A stretch of DNA of 64,000 nucleotides, from contig NZ_CP069792.1 of NCBI RefSeq assembly GCF_016894245.1, forward strand, positions 1,426,001-1,490,000, read 5' to 3'. The first letter of the stretch is position 1. The number at the start of each line of letters is the position of its first letter. Below are positions 55,903 to 64,000 of this stretch, piece by piece. Origin of the DNA: Corynebacterium kroppenstedtii. Lineage in GTDB: Bacteria > Actinomycetota > Actinomycetes > Mycobacteriales > Mycobacteriaceae. A program made the position numbers and the translations under genes. The notes beneath the pieces are model-generated. The model was given only the letters and a program-made list of their open reading frames with translations. It was not told where the DNA came from and ran no database searches.

Positions 55903-57111
55903 ATGATGGGGGACTCAGATCTGTTCGCTCCCGAAGTATGGGCCGCCCAGCATCCGACCCGTGGTGCCATCAAGTTAACCACCGCTACCCCTGAACATCT
56001 GCGCACTATCGACGCGGGTTGGCCGGAGATCATCACCGATGACAAAGACGAGGACGGGAAAGAGAAGGACGCAAAGGGTAAAGGGGGCTCGAAGGACGTC
56101 GACAAGGGAGTCGGCGAGGACGTCGAAAAAGACAAGGACGCCCCAAAGGATAAGGAAGAAAAGAAGCGACGGAATCAAGTAGAAGTTGCCCAAGCGTTCG
56201 CGAAATCCGACCGCGAGTTTAAGACTTCGATGGCGCGGCGAATCAAATGGGTCACGAAGCGGGGGAGACTAGGGCGCAAAACAGGAAGCTTTCTTGAACG
56301 ATGGGAAGCGTCAGCATCCAAGGGATTGCTCCTTGAGATTGAAGACGAACCCTATGCCCGTTTAGAGAAGCTGTCGAAATATGTATTGCCCGCCGAGAAG
56401 CCCCTCAAGCCCGGTGAATACACCAATAGTCGCTCTCCCCGAGATAAACCGCGTGTTCAGGTCGATGTGAATCCTTTGGGGGAGCTGATGTCGGCCTTCT
56501 ATAAAAAGGATAAGGATACTGTTTTAGCCCTCGAACCGCCTGCAGATTCCCGGTCAGCACGCCGTTTTGCGGAGATGCAAGAATCGCCGTGGAAGGGATT
56601 TCTCTATCCCATGATCGCGGGCACATCAAAGGCTGGATGGGCGATCTTTGTCTTTATTGTTCTTCCGCTCCTCGGCCGAATAGTCGATTGGCTTCTTGGT
56701 CTATTGCCTGACTTCAATATTCCGTGGCCTTCCATACCGTTGCCGCATATTCCCTGGCCTTCGATATCGTTGCCACATATCCCGTGGCCCCATATTTCAT
56801 GGCCTCACATTCCATGGCCAGATTGGAACCTACCGTCAATCCCTCTTCCGGATTGGCTTGTTTTCCTTATTGACCATCCGAGGATGTGGGTTCCCATCGT
56901 TATCGGGCTCGTCGTCGGTGTGACGGCGTGGCGGAATCATAGGAAATCGGAGCGCGCGAAGAACACGAAACGCAACTTCGCGGCGGCTCAGCCTGACACC
57001 ACATCTTCTGATAACGCGTCCCCCGTCAAGAAGTCTAAGGGGAATGACGTCGCCGTTGAAAATGATGAGCCAAGTTCCCAGCCCCTTGACTCATCTGAGA
57101 ACCCGGAGTAA
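55903..57111 (+). CDS. Membrane protein with Trp-Pro repeat loop, function unknown
   Basis: 402 residues, no family recognised. Residues about 50-110 are highly charged (DKDEDGKEKDAKGKGG type) and probably disordered; a basic stretch (RRIKWVTKRGRLGRKTG) follows. A membrane segment at about 245-270 and a second at about 328-348 flank a loop of about 50 residues made of repeated Ile-Pro-Trp-Pro and Leu-Pro-His units (residues about 274-322). The C-terminus is polar and acidic. The strong ribosome site GGAGGAG precedes the ATG at 55903 (an ATG at 55906 is equally possible). Lies between smpB and ssrA in the same direction. Confidence 0.7.
   Translation: MMGDSDLFAPEVWAAQHPTRGAIKLTTATPEHLRTIDAGWPEIITDDKDEDGKEKDAKGKGGSKDVDKGVGEDVEKDKDAPKDKEEKKRRNQVEVAQAFAKSDREFKTSMARRIKWVTKRGRLGRKTGSFLERWEASASKGLLLEIEDEPYARLEKLSKYVLPAEKPLKPGEYTNSRSPRDKPRVQVDVNPLGELMSAFYKKDKDTVLALEPPADSRSARRFAEMQESPWKGFLYPMIAGTSKAGWAIFVFIVLPLLGRIVDWLLGLLPDFNIPWPSIPLPHIPWPSISLPHIPWPHISWPHIPWPDWNLPSIPLPDWLVFLIDHPRMWVPIVIGLVVGVTAWRNHRKSERAKNTKRNFAAAQPDTTSSDNASPVKKSKGNDVAVENDEPSSQPLDSSENPE
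56724..56870 (+). repeat. Short tandem coding repeats for Trp-Pro units
   Basis: About nine imperfect copies of a unit encoding I-P-W-P-(S/H/D) or S-L-P-H, with recurring CATATTCC-TGGCC and CATATCCCGTGGCC-like DNA. Such repeats could vary in number between strains. Confidence 0.75.
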
Positions 57112-57161
57112 CTTCGATTCTCCACGTTTGTTTCGCATGCGTACCCGCAAACGTGTGATGA

Positions 57162-57539
57162 GGGGCCGATTTTGGTTTCGACTCCGTTCTTCAAGCCAGG
57201 GGAAGCGTGCCGGTGCAGGCTAGAGACCACCGTTAAGCGTCGTAGCACATTGATAAGCGCCGAGAATACTCAGCGCGACTACGCTCTCGCTGCCTAATCT
57301 AGCGAAGCGTGTCTGTCAGCCCAGGTTCGTTCCCGGCCTGGATCCTGGCATCGTTGAGGGAACTCGCCACACCGTTGTGTTGTCGGGGCGTTGTGGGACT
57401 TCTTACTGACAACTGGGCCTGTCATCCAGACAAGTTCGCCTGATCTGGAAGGTCGAGCAGAGACTCCGCGCGAACTGCGCACGGAGAAGCCCTGGCGCGA
57501 TGACGGAGGACCCGAGTTCGATTCTCGGCGGCTCCACCA
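57162..57539 (+). ncRNA. ssrA: Transfer-messenger RNA
   Basis: About 378 bases from GGGGCCGATTTTGGTTTCGA to GGCTCCACCA. The 5' GGGGCCG pairs with CGGCTCC ahead of the discriminator and encoded CCA, and GAAGCGTGCCGGTGCAGG is the conserved early segment. The T-arm reads GAGTTCGATTCTC. The reading frame at 57259-57297 starts with the resume codon GCC and encodes AENTQRDYALAA before TAA, close to known corynebacterial tags. Works with SmpB to rescue stalled ribosomes and mark the product for proteolysis. Confidence 0.97.
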
Positions 57540-57544
57540 GACAC

Positions 57545-57571
57545 ACCCCGGTCGTAACAGACCGGGGTTTC
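57545..57571 (+). terminator. Terminator after ssrA
   Basis: Nine-base stem ACCCCGGTC and GACCGGGGT with loop GTAACA, followed by TTTCGT. Placed six bases after the tmRNA 3' end. Confidence 0.85.
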
Positions 57572-57658
57572 GTCGTACAAGTCATAATCCCCAGTCATCA
57601 ACGTTGTATCGAACGTGCTTCAAGGGTGTTTATGAGTGAGGTCGGGCTGGGCTAGGAC

Positions 57659-59140
57659 GTGGCGAGGTCACAATATATTATCGACGCTGTGCAAATTCGT
57701 CGTCCGCAAAAATACGAGCCGACTCATGAACCGGCTCTAGAGAGAAAGCCCATCCGAGGTGGGCTTGGCATATCTCTCGGGATGATCTTTTTAGCGGTTT
57801 GGGCGATTATTCGTTACACCTCGTCCAGTGTACGGAATAAAGATCTCGGCAATTTGTTTGTCTGGCCCTTGGACTTTTCCATTTATTACAAGGCTGTCCA
57901 GCACGTTTCCGAGGGACATAATTTGTATGGCAAGAACTATATTTTCAACTTACCCTTTACCTACCCGCCCTTCGCGGCTGTTGCGTTCACCCCAATGACA
58001 TTGGTTGATCGCAAAACTCTTGCCGTATATTGGCAGATAGGCTCCTTGATTGTCCTCTTCGCGGTGATCTTAGGGATTTTGAGACAACGTGGCTATAAAT
58101 GGTCGTTTTCACTTATTATCATTTCCTTGGCCACGGTATTCGCCTCATTTAATCTCTCAGCAGTTCAAGGCACCTTCTTTTTTGGCCAGGTCAATATTTA
58201 TTTGATGGGCCTCGTGGCTTTGGATTTTCTTCGTCGCAAAACGAATTTTGGGCGTGGAATAGGAACTGGCCTTGCCGCAGGTATAAAACTTACCCCCGCG
58301 TTCTCGATACTCATTTTTATCCTCGAGCGACGATGGAAGGCGGTGATCACCGCTGTCGTCGTTTTTGCTTCAACAATCGTTGCCGGGTGCGTCATTATCC
58401 CGGACGGAGCGAAGTATTGGACCCACTACATGTTCAATACGGACCGGATTGGGCCCCAAAGTAACCCAGGGGCTCAGTCCCTCCGCGGAGTACTGTATCG
58501 GCTGCATATCGACAACCAAATGACGGTATGGATCGAGCTGTCGATTGCGATCGTCCTGGTTTTCTGCATTGCAGCCTATGGCGCTATTAAACGCGGTAAC
58601 TTAGCGATGGCCATGTGCCTCTCGGGAATAACTGCGCCAATTATTGCCCCATTTTCATGGTTCCATCATTGGGTTTTCCTCGTCCCCCTAGCAGTCTTGC
58701 TTATCGACGCCATTACGCGTGGTCTCACGGCGCCAATCAGGTTGATTCAGAACGAGCGTGTGCGGTGGTCACTAGACCAGCTGGTGGGGTTATGCGCTGT
58801 GGTCCTCGTCAGCGTGATGTACATCCCGTTTGTCAGTCAGTACAGCGTGCCTGCTTTCAAGCACTTCCAACAGAATAAGTCCTCGGATCCAGCGATTATT
58901 CGTGGAAGTTTTGTGTACACCGGTATCGCTATTCTCGTTGTAGTTGCCCTGTGGTATTCGGTGGTTCTGGTTATCGACGCGGTTCGTGGCCGCGATGAGC
59001 AGGCGGCGTCACCAGATAACACATGGTTTGGCGATGGGTCGGGCAGGATAGATCGGGAGTCCCCAATCTTCGTGTCGCAGGGGCAAAGTGATTTTAGAGA
59101 GCATGAAGCCTGGGCCTATTACGGCCCAGAGATCAAGTAG
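57659..59140 (+). CDS. GT87-family polyprenol-phosphate-mannose-dependent mannosyltransferase
   Basis: 493-residue GT-C glycosyltransferase (DUF2029) with about ten membrane segments. DFSIYYKAVQHVSEGHNLYG holds the catalytic-type Asp and LPFTYPPFAAVAF the family's signature; FSWFHHWVFLVPLAVLL lies near the C-terminus. Homologues build mannans of lipomannan and lipoarabinomannan on the outer face of the membrane. Which linkage is made cannot be read. GTG start at 57659 with a weak ribosome site. Confidence 0.87.
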   Translation: MARSQYIIDAVQIRRPQKYEPTHEPALERKPIRGGLGISLGMIFLAVWAIIRYTSSSVRNKDLGNLFVWPLDFSIYYKAVQHVSEGHNLYGKNYIFNLPFTYPPFAAVAFTPMTLVDRKTLAVYWQIGSLIVLFAVILGILRQRGYKWSFSLIIISLATVFASFNLSAVQGTFFFGQVNIYLMGLVALDFLRRKTNFGRGIGTGLAAGIKLTPAFSILIFILERRWKAVITAVVVFASTIVAGCVIIPDGAKYWTHYMFNTDRIGPQSNPGAQSLRGVLYRLHIDNQMTVWIELSIAIVLVFCIAAYGAIKRGNLAMAMCLSGITAPIIAPFSWFHHWVFLVPLAVLLIDAITRGLTAPIRLIQNERVRWSLDQLVGLCAVVLVSVMYIPFVSQYSVPAFKHFQQNKSSDPAIIRGSFVYTGIAILVVVALWYSVVLVIDAVRGRDEQAASPDNTWFGDGSGRIDRESPIFVSQGQSDFREHEAWAYYGPEIK

Positions 59141-59177
59141 TGCTGATAGGCACTAGGTGGATGATTACGTCCGGACG

Positions 59178-59972
59178 CTATCGGCGAGACGACGAAAAGA
59201 ACCTCCGGCCACGGACGCCCGCGATGATCATCATGACCCCAAAGGCGGCGAGCATGATCCCCATCAAGATGGTCAAACTATAGAGGCTCGTCAGGGGAGC
59301 GATGATAAAGATGACACCCAAAATGATGGAGAGGATTCCGCTCCACGTCAGGTAGCTGGAGGATCCCGACACCCGGGAGATCACTCGGCCGGTGCTAAAC
59401 GTTGTGAAACCTTGAGCTAAAGCCATGAAGCCGATTGCGATCACAATGACTGCGCCAAAACTTTGGGGTGAAATCAGGGCGCCGATGCCGGCTAGTACTA
59501 GGAGGATGCCGAAGAAGGCACCGATACCGGGGAGGACGGGGATGGATCTGTTAGTGAGACCAAACCAAACAAGTGTGCCTCCTGCGAGAATGGAGAAGAT
59601 CCCAGCGGCCCACGCAAAAACGCTGATTCCAGCATGAGGCCAGATCGCCACAACGAGGCCGACGACCGTTGCTAGTCCTCCTAACAGTGCCAGCCATCCA
59701 GATCCTTTGGATGCAACCGCAGCTATAGGGCTTTCGCTCATTAAAGACCCAAGCCCACCAAAGCCTGAGCTGCTTCCACTCCCGGAGGTATACCTTGAGG
59801 AATATCCCCCAGCGCGATCGTAACCATCTGAGGACCGGTTGTTATTATGCGTCGAGCCACCGTCAGCCCGTCGGCCATCCGGGCCGTAGACAGCGTCGGG
59901 CTCGAAGGGATCGTCGGGAGTTCCCTTGCCTTTCTTGTTGCTATCGCCTGGCGTTGATGAATTATTAGTCAT
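59178..59972 (-). CDS. DUF308 (HdeD-like) membrane protein
   Basis: 264 residues. A polar, Gly/Ser/Asn-rich N-terminus of about 85 residues is followed by six membrane segments (for example LALLGGLATVVGLVVAIW and LTILMGIMLAAFGVMMIIAGV) arranged as paired helices as in HdeD. The start ATG at 59972 has GGAG four bases upstream. Converges on the GT87 gene. HdeD acts in acid resistance in Escherichia coli, but the role here is unknown. Confidence 0.85.
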   Translation of the reverse strand: MTNNSSTPGDSNKKGKGTPDDPFEPDAVYGPDGRRADGGSTHNNNRSSDGYDRAGGYSSRYTSGSGSSSGFGGLGSLMSESPIAAVASKGSGWLALLGGLATVVGLVVAIWPHAGISVFAWAAGIFSILAGGTLVWFGLTNRSIPVLPGIGAFFGILLVLAGIGALISPQSFGAVIVIAIGFMALAQGFTTFSTGRVISRVSGSSSYLTWSGILSIILGVIFIIAPLTSLYSLTILMGIMLAAFGVMMIIAGVRGRRFFSSSRR

Positions 59973-60046
59973 GATTCTCCAGTTCTCTATTGCTGCATTT
60001 CTGTGTTTCTTTATTTCCGTCCCCTACCTCCTTGTAAGGAAGGTAA

Positions 60047-60676
60047 TTAATGGACGGAATTCATGGGGTGATAAGCGCCGACGAGATGGGTATCGACGAT
60101 TCCCAATGCTTCCATAAGTGCAAACATTGTGGTCGGGCCGACGAAAGAAAAGCCCTTCTTCTTCAACGTGTCCGCTAGTCTTGTTGACTCTGGCGTGTGT
60201 GAGGGGATGTCGGATAATCGGAAAGGCCTGGACGCTGTCGGGGAAGCATAGGACCAGACCACGTCAGAAAGATAAGAATTTTCTTCGTGAAGGTTAAGAG
60301 TTGCCTGTGCGTTCCTAATAGTTGCTCGAATTTTTTGTTCATTACGAATGATTTTCGGGTTTGTCATCAGTGATGCCACCGCATCGTCGTTGAAAGTAGC
60401 GACGATGTGTGGGTCAAAGTTGGCGAACGCTTCCCGAAAAGCGGGTCGCTTACGCAAGATGGTAGACCACGATAATCCGGATTGAAACGCCTCTAGAGTA
60501 AGGCGTTCGAACACGCCCGATTCTGATTTCACCGGTACGCCCCATTCCGTGTCGTAGTACTCCATCAGCAGCGGATCCGATGCTGCCCATGGAGGACGTG
60601 CTCGCCCGTCTGCGCCAATCACGAGATCAGGAGACCGACGTTCGTGTGAGGTGTCCCTACCTTCTAGACCAGACAT
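60047..60676 (-). CDS. tag: DNA-3-methyladenine glycosylase I, lacking usual zinc ligands
   Basis: About 209 residues. Base-excision enzyme removing 3-methyladenine. Core: YYDTEWGVPV, FERLTLEAFQSGLSWSTILRKR (with the catalytic-type Glu), NPKIIRNEQKIRATI and FSFVGPTTMFALMEALGIVDTHL. Residues that hold zinc in E. coli Tag are changed: the N-terminal Cys position reads RPPW, the first His position YYD rather than YHD, and the last Cys is Ala in LVGAYHP. Start chosen at the ATG at 60676; the frame extends to 60823 but overlaps the symporter gene. Leaderless or weak ribosome site. Confidence 0.88.
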   Translation of the reverse strand: MSGLEGRDTSHERRSPDLVIGADGRARPPWAASDPLLMEYYDTEWGVPVKSESGVFERLTLEAFQSGLSWSTILRKRPAFREAFANFDPHIVATFNDDAVASLMTNPKIIRNEQKIRATIRNAQATLNLHEENSYLSDVVWSYASPTASRPFRLSDIPSHTPESTRLADTLKKKGFSFVGPTTMFALMEALGIVDTHLVGAYHPMNSVH

Positions 60677-60780
60677 ACTACGAGTGTGGCATACCGTGAG
60701 CTCGATATGCCCCAGTAACGGTTGCGGCTTTCCCGACCGGTTGCGGCTTTTCCAGGGAAGGGCCACCGCCAGCGAAGGGA

Positions 60781-62199
60781 TCACCGCCAGTCGGTTCCCT
60801 GTTCTTTGAGGAATGCCGCACATTGCTCTGCATTTGCTTTCAATCGCGGATCCCAGTCGAGGTAAGCCTTGGTTTCGCGGGCGATGAGGCCTGAAAGTAC
60901 GAGTAGACCGATCAAGTTAGGAATGGCCATCAGGCCGTTTGCGAGGTCGGCGAATGTCCACACTGTGCTTAGCTCCGTCGTTGCTCCGACAAAGACAATT
61001 GCGGTAAACACCATCCGGTAGGGGAGAGATCCCCAGCGCCCGAAGGCCCGCTGTGCGCATCGCTCGCCGTAATAGGACCACCCCAAGATCGTGGAAAAGG
61101 CGAAGAAAACGATGGATAATGACACGATTGTTCCGCCCCACTGGCCGGGGAGTGCGGAGGAGAATGCATCAGCTGTCATGGTGCCGGCAGCATCTTCACC
61201 GTGGTCCCACACCCCCGTCGTAATGACGACGAGCCCGGTGAACGTTACCACTATGATCGTGTCGATGAAGGTCTGAGTCATAGACACGAGGCCCTGTCGC
61301 ACCGGGTGAGTGGTTTTGGCCGCTCCGGCTGCGATAGCTGCAGAACCCATGCCGGATTCGTTAGAGAAAATGCCTCGGGCTACACCCATTTGAATGGCAA
61401 TGATGATCGACGATCCGGCAAATCCGCCTACTGCGGCAGTACCCGTGAATGCGTCGGTAAAGATAAGACCGAGGGCGTGAGGAATCTGATCGGCTTTCAT
61501 AGCTAGGACTACAGTGCCGCCAACGATGTACACCAGGATCATCAACGGGACGAAACCAGATGTGATTTTCCCGATCGCTTGGATTCCGCCGAGTAACACC
61601 GCACCAACCAGAATAAACATGAAGATTCCGGACACCCATGGGTCAATGTCGAACGAATCCTCAAGTCCTGACGCGATAGCATTGGCTTGGGTTAAATTGC
61701 CGATACCGAAGCTGGCGATGATCGCAGCGATGGTGAAGAACCATCCTAGAAAGGTGCCAAAACCGTTGGGGATTCCTTTGGTCAGGTATCGCATCGGACC
61801 GCCGGACATCGTGCCCTGACTGTCAGTTTCGCGGAACCGAACTCCAAGGAAGGCTTCGGAATACTTAGAGGCCATCCCCACGAGGCCGGTGATCCACATC
61901 CATACCAGAGCACCGGGGCCACCCACTGAAATAGCTGTCGCAACACCGACAATATTGCCGACACCGACAGTCGCGGCGAGGGCCGTCGTTAAGGCTTGGT
62001 ACTGCGTGATATCGCCTTCCCCGCCATCGTCTTCGCGGTCGAGCAACCCCAACCGTAAGGCTGAGAAGAGTTTACGGAACTGCACGGCTCGTAGGCGGTA
62101 GGTCAGCCACAGGCCGGTCCCCAGCAGCAGGGGGATGAGGACGAATGGGCCCCATACGACGGAATCGACGTCGGAGAGCCAGGAGGAGAAGGAATCCAT
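60781..62199 (-). CDS. Sodium:alanine symporter (AGCS family)
   Basis: 472 residues with about eleven membrane segments. The AGCS signature lies in GPGALVWMWITGLVGMASKYSE, followed by MSGGPMRYLTKG, GIFSNESGMGSAAIAAGAA and FSTILGWSYYGERC. Imports alanine or glycine with Na+. Upstream gap of about 250 bases to the divergent MauE gene carries its control signals. Confidence 0.94.
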   Translation of the reverse strand: MDSFSSWLSDVDSVVWGPFVLIPLLLGTGLWLTYRLRAVQFRKLFSALRLGLLDREDDGGEGDITQYQALTTALAATVGVGNIVGVATAISVGGPGALVWMWITGLVGMASKYSEAFLGVRFRETDSQGTMSGGPMRYLTKGIPNGFGTFLGWFFTIAAIIASFGIGNLTQANAIASGLEDSFDIDPWVSGIFMFILVGAVLLGGIQAIGKITSGFVPLMILVYIVGGTVVLAMKADQIPHALGLIFTDAFTGTAAVGGFAGSSIIIAIQMGVARGIFSNESGMGSAAIAAGAAKTTHPVRQGLVSMTQTFIDTIIVVTFTGLVVITTGVWDHGEDAAGTMTADAFSSALPGQWGGTIVSLSIVFFAFSTILGWSYYGERCAQRAFGRWGSLPYRMVFTAIVFVGATTELSTVWTFADLANGLMAIPNLIGLLVLSGLIARETKAYLDWDPRLKANAEQCAAFLKEQGTDWR

Positions 62200-62450
62200 G
62201 GATAAAAAGATACAGATTGCCTGTGAAGAAACTTATTAAATCCTCGGAAAATGTGAAGAATTAACATAGATGTAGCATCGCGCCACGTCGGTGAGGTAGT
62301 TCTTACCAGGCTTAATCAAAAAAGAAAAGGGATCGGCGGCGAGAATCGACCAGGAGTGGGTTACCGTGGCAATGCCCGTGAGGCTATGCTAGAGCTCCAT
62401 TGCGAGGTACCCGGAAACGGATGTGCCGTTCACACGAAAGATGGAAGTAC

Positions 62451-62948
62451 ATGGATACGGTGGTACAGAGCGGAAACGCGGGCTCACAAGAAAGCCATAG
62501 GTCTCTCATTCTCGACATCATCAGCTTGATTACTCGGCTGGCTATGGCTGCTGTATGGATCATCAGTGGATTTTCAAAGTTGAGTGATTCATTACAGACT
62601 CAGCAGGCAATAAATGCGTATGAGATTCTTCCTAGAGATCTTATTTCACCTCTCGCGGCAGGGTTGCCGGTGTTTGAAATCGCGTTGGGTGTGCTGTTCC
62701 TTCTCGGGATTTTCTTGCGCCCAGCTGCGGTGATCTCGATCGGTCTATTGACTGTATTTATTATCGCGATCATTTCTGCGTGGGCCCGAGGGCTCAGTAT
62801 TGATTGCGGGTGTTTCGGCGGTGGCGGAGCGGATCCTAACGCGGGCCCGGCTACCTATTTAACCGAGATAGGACGCGACCTCGGGTTTATAGTACTTTCG
62901 TTATGGACCGTGTGGCGGCCGTACAAGAGGTTCGCATTGCACCCGTAG
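62451..62948 (+). CDS. MauE/DoxX-family redox-associated membrane protein
   Basis: About 165 residues with four membrane segments (RLAMAAVWIISGFSKLSD, LAAGLPVFEIALGVLFLLG and others). The family's vicinal Cys motif is present in IDCGCFGGGG at about residue 120. Members work with DsbA-like proteins in forming or transferring disulfides. The ATG at 62451 follows GGAAG; the frame extends to 62400. The DsbA-like gene follows after a short gap, so one redox operon. Confidence 0.86.
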   Translation: MDTVVQSGNAGSQESHRSLILDIISLITRLAMAAVWIISGFSKLSDSLQTQQAINAYEILPRDLISPLAAGLPVFEIALGVLFLLGIFLRPAAVISIGLLTVFIIAIISAWARGLSIDCGCFGGGGADPNAGPATYLTEIGRDLGFIVLSLWTVWRPYKRFALHP

Positions 62949-62992
62949 TTTGCACTGACGGGTTCTAAAGAGGGCACCGGAGGGTTCCCTAC

Positions 62993-63061
62993 ATGAAAGG
63001 AATACGTAAACTAGGAAAGCTATGGGCGCGATGCTGGTTCGCGTCACCACTTGAAAAGTAA
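62993..63061 (+). CDS. Possible 22-residue cationic peptide gene
   Basis: ATG at 62993 preceded by GGAGG with nine bases between; encodes a 22-residue peptide starting MKGIRKLGKLWARCW, with seven Lys or Arg and one Cys, amphipathic. It fills the gap between the MauE-like and DsbA-like genes in the same direction. No homologue recognised; it may be a leader, an antimicrobial-like peptide or chance. Confidence 0.4.
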   Translation: MKGIRKLGKLWARCWFASPLEK

Positions 63062-63076
63062 ACTGCGAGGACTTCA

Positions 63077-63850
63077 TTGAGTAGTAACAAGATTAAAGCG
63101 CCAAATGAGAAAAACAACGGCTTTATCTGGGCAATTGCCGTCATCGTTATCATTATCGCCGTGGTGATTGGCTTTGTCATTATTAATGACAAGAACAACA
63201 GCTCGTCCTCAAGTGACGCCGCGAAAGATCAAGCCGATGTCACAGCCGACTTCACTCTTGACGGCTCGACAGCGAACTTTAAGAGCAGCGATGCTAAATC
63301 AGACGTTCCCACCGTCGACCTGTATGACGACTTAACGTGTCCTCACTGTGCAGACTTGGAATCGAGCACTGGGTCATCCCTTCTCGACGCTGTCAATCAG
63401 GGAAAGCTGAACCTGAATATCCGCACGATGAACTTCCTGGATAAAGGTCAGAACGGAAAGCTTGACGAGCAGGGCCCAGCAACCAAGGCTTTGACGGCGC
63501 TGTACGCGGTGGCCAAGTCGGGTGACGGAAAGCTGTATTGGAACTATCGAGCCAGCCTGTTTGAAAACCAGCAGAAAGTTTATGGTTCGTGGGGCTATGA
63601 CAACTTTGCAGACCTTGCCAAGGATATGGGTGCATCCAAGGGTGTCGTGAAAGACATCAAGGACGCGAAGTATCACAAGGACGCCCTGAAATTGGCTGAG
63701 GACAATGAAAAGAAGCTAACCAAGGAAGGCGATGGGCAGGTGTCTAGCCCGCGCGTCTTCGTCAACGGTAAAGAACTCAAGTTGCAGTCCTCTGACCAGC
63801 ACACTTTCGAAGATTGGGTGCCCCGAGCCGAAAGTGGCAAGGTCGAATAA
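63077..63850 (+). CDS. Membrane-anchored DsbA-like thiol oxidoreductase
   Basis: 257 residues. An N-terminal anchor (IWAIAVIVIIIAVVIGFVII) precedes a Ser/Asp-rich linker and a thioredoxin-fold DsbA domain with LTCPHCADLE (CPHC at about residue 88) and a cis-Pro-type SPRVFVNGKEL near the C-terminus. It oxidises or isomerises disulfides in exported proteins. The start is a TTG at 63077, with GAGGA seven bases upstream; no other start codon gives the anchor intact. Confidence 0.88.
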   Translation: MSSNKIKAPNEKNNGFIWAIAVIVIIIAVVIGFVIINDKNNSSSSSDAAKDQADVTADFTLDGSTANFKSSDAKSDVPTVDLYDDLTCPHCADLESSTGSSLLDAVNQGKLNLNIRTMNFLDKGQNGKLDEQGPATKALTALYAVAKSGDGKLYWNYRASLFENQQKVYGSWGYDNFADLAKDMGASKGVVKDIKDAKYHKDALKLAEDNEKKLTKEGDGQVSSPRVFVNGKELKLQSSDQHTFEDWVPRAESGKVE

Positions 63851-63899
63851 GCGATATTCACCGGGCCCGAAAAGACTCTCAATTAAGACGCGTCATATG

Positions 63900-63935
63900 A
63901 GGGAATCAGTCAACAAGAGACTGGTTCCCTTTTTC
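63900..63935 (+). terminator. Terminator after the DsbA-like gene
   Basis: Twelve-base stem AGGGAATCAGTC with GACTGGTTCCCT (one wobble pair), then TTTTTC. Clear rho-independent signal. Confidence 0.88.
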
Positions 63936-63983
63936 TCTGCCCTCTTCGGTGTCCCCTGTGGCGGCTACAGATACCGCTTGTGA

Positions 63984-64000
63984 AAAGCCCCCACGTGGGG
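63984..64000. other. Partial hairpin at the right edge
   Basis: AAAAGCCCCCACGTGGGG runs into the window end and could be the left part of another terminator hairpin; the right arm is cut off. Bases 63936-63983 show no gene. Confidence 0.35.

Noticed and set aside
60677..60823. Longer start for the Tag glycosylase
   Set aside because: Would overlap the end of the symporter gene and adds residues absent from the family.

Overview
The window is chromosomal DNA of a high-GC Gram-positive bacterium of the Corynebacterium type. The evidence is gene order and RNA genes. The left half follows the actinobacterial block known around Mycobacterium tuberculosis Rv3212 to Rv3193c (RhlE, DUF3107, DUF3152, TIGR02569, AdnA, AdnB, K+ channel, UvrD2, E1-like protein, YgjP-type peptidase, DUF2342, PDZ-Lon protease, UPF0182). 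The right half carries hisN/impA-prfB-ftsE-ftsX-smpB-ssrA in the corynebacterial order, and the tmRNA encodes the tag AENTQRDYALAA. The exact species is not proven; a lipophilic Corynebacterium lineage is my guess. No prophage, CRISPR array or insertion sequence was seen.

Layout. 1-16.4 kb: RNA helicase, small conserved proteins, the AdnAB double-strand-break resection motor-nuclease, a K+ channel and UvrD2. 16.4-30.6 kb: an orphan cyclodehydratase/E1-like protein, a YgjP-type metallopeptidase, a BluB-CobT fusion for the lower ligand of cobamides, a DUF2342 protein, a PDZ-Lon protease, a degenerate ABC ATPase paired with a YhgE/Pip exporter-like protein, and the UPF0182 membrane protein. 30.7 kb: initiator tRNA. 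30.9-36.2 kb (minus strand): an Opp/Dpp/Nik-type importer whose first permease is broken by a one-base frameshift in a homopolymer.

36.5-45 kb (plus strand) is the most interesting part. A promoter with a DtxR-like box drives a FecB/FecCD/FecE-type iron-complex importer. Behind it lie an SbnB-like dehydrogenase, a PLP decarboxylase-fold enzyme, an SbnA-like synthase and a MATE exporter. SbnA and SbnB together make L-2,3-diaminopropionate in staphyloferrin B synthesis. No siderophore (NIS) synthetase or NRPS gene is present here, so the cluster looks like a compact, possibly undescribed diaminopropionate-based metallophore system with its own export and import.

45-64 kb: an SDR oxidoreductase, an OatA-like acyltransferase with a very long disordered N-terminus, a secreted trypsin-fold protease, a fused inositol-monophosphatase/histidinol-phosphatase, prfB, ftsEX, smpB, a Trp-Pro-repeat membrane protein, tmRNA, a GT87 mannosyltransferase, a DUF308 protein, a Tag glycosylase lacking its zinc ligands, an AGCS alanine symporter, and a MauE/DoxX plus DsbA-like redox pair with a possible 22-residue peptide gene between them.
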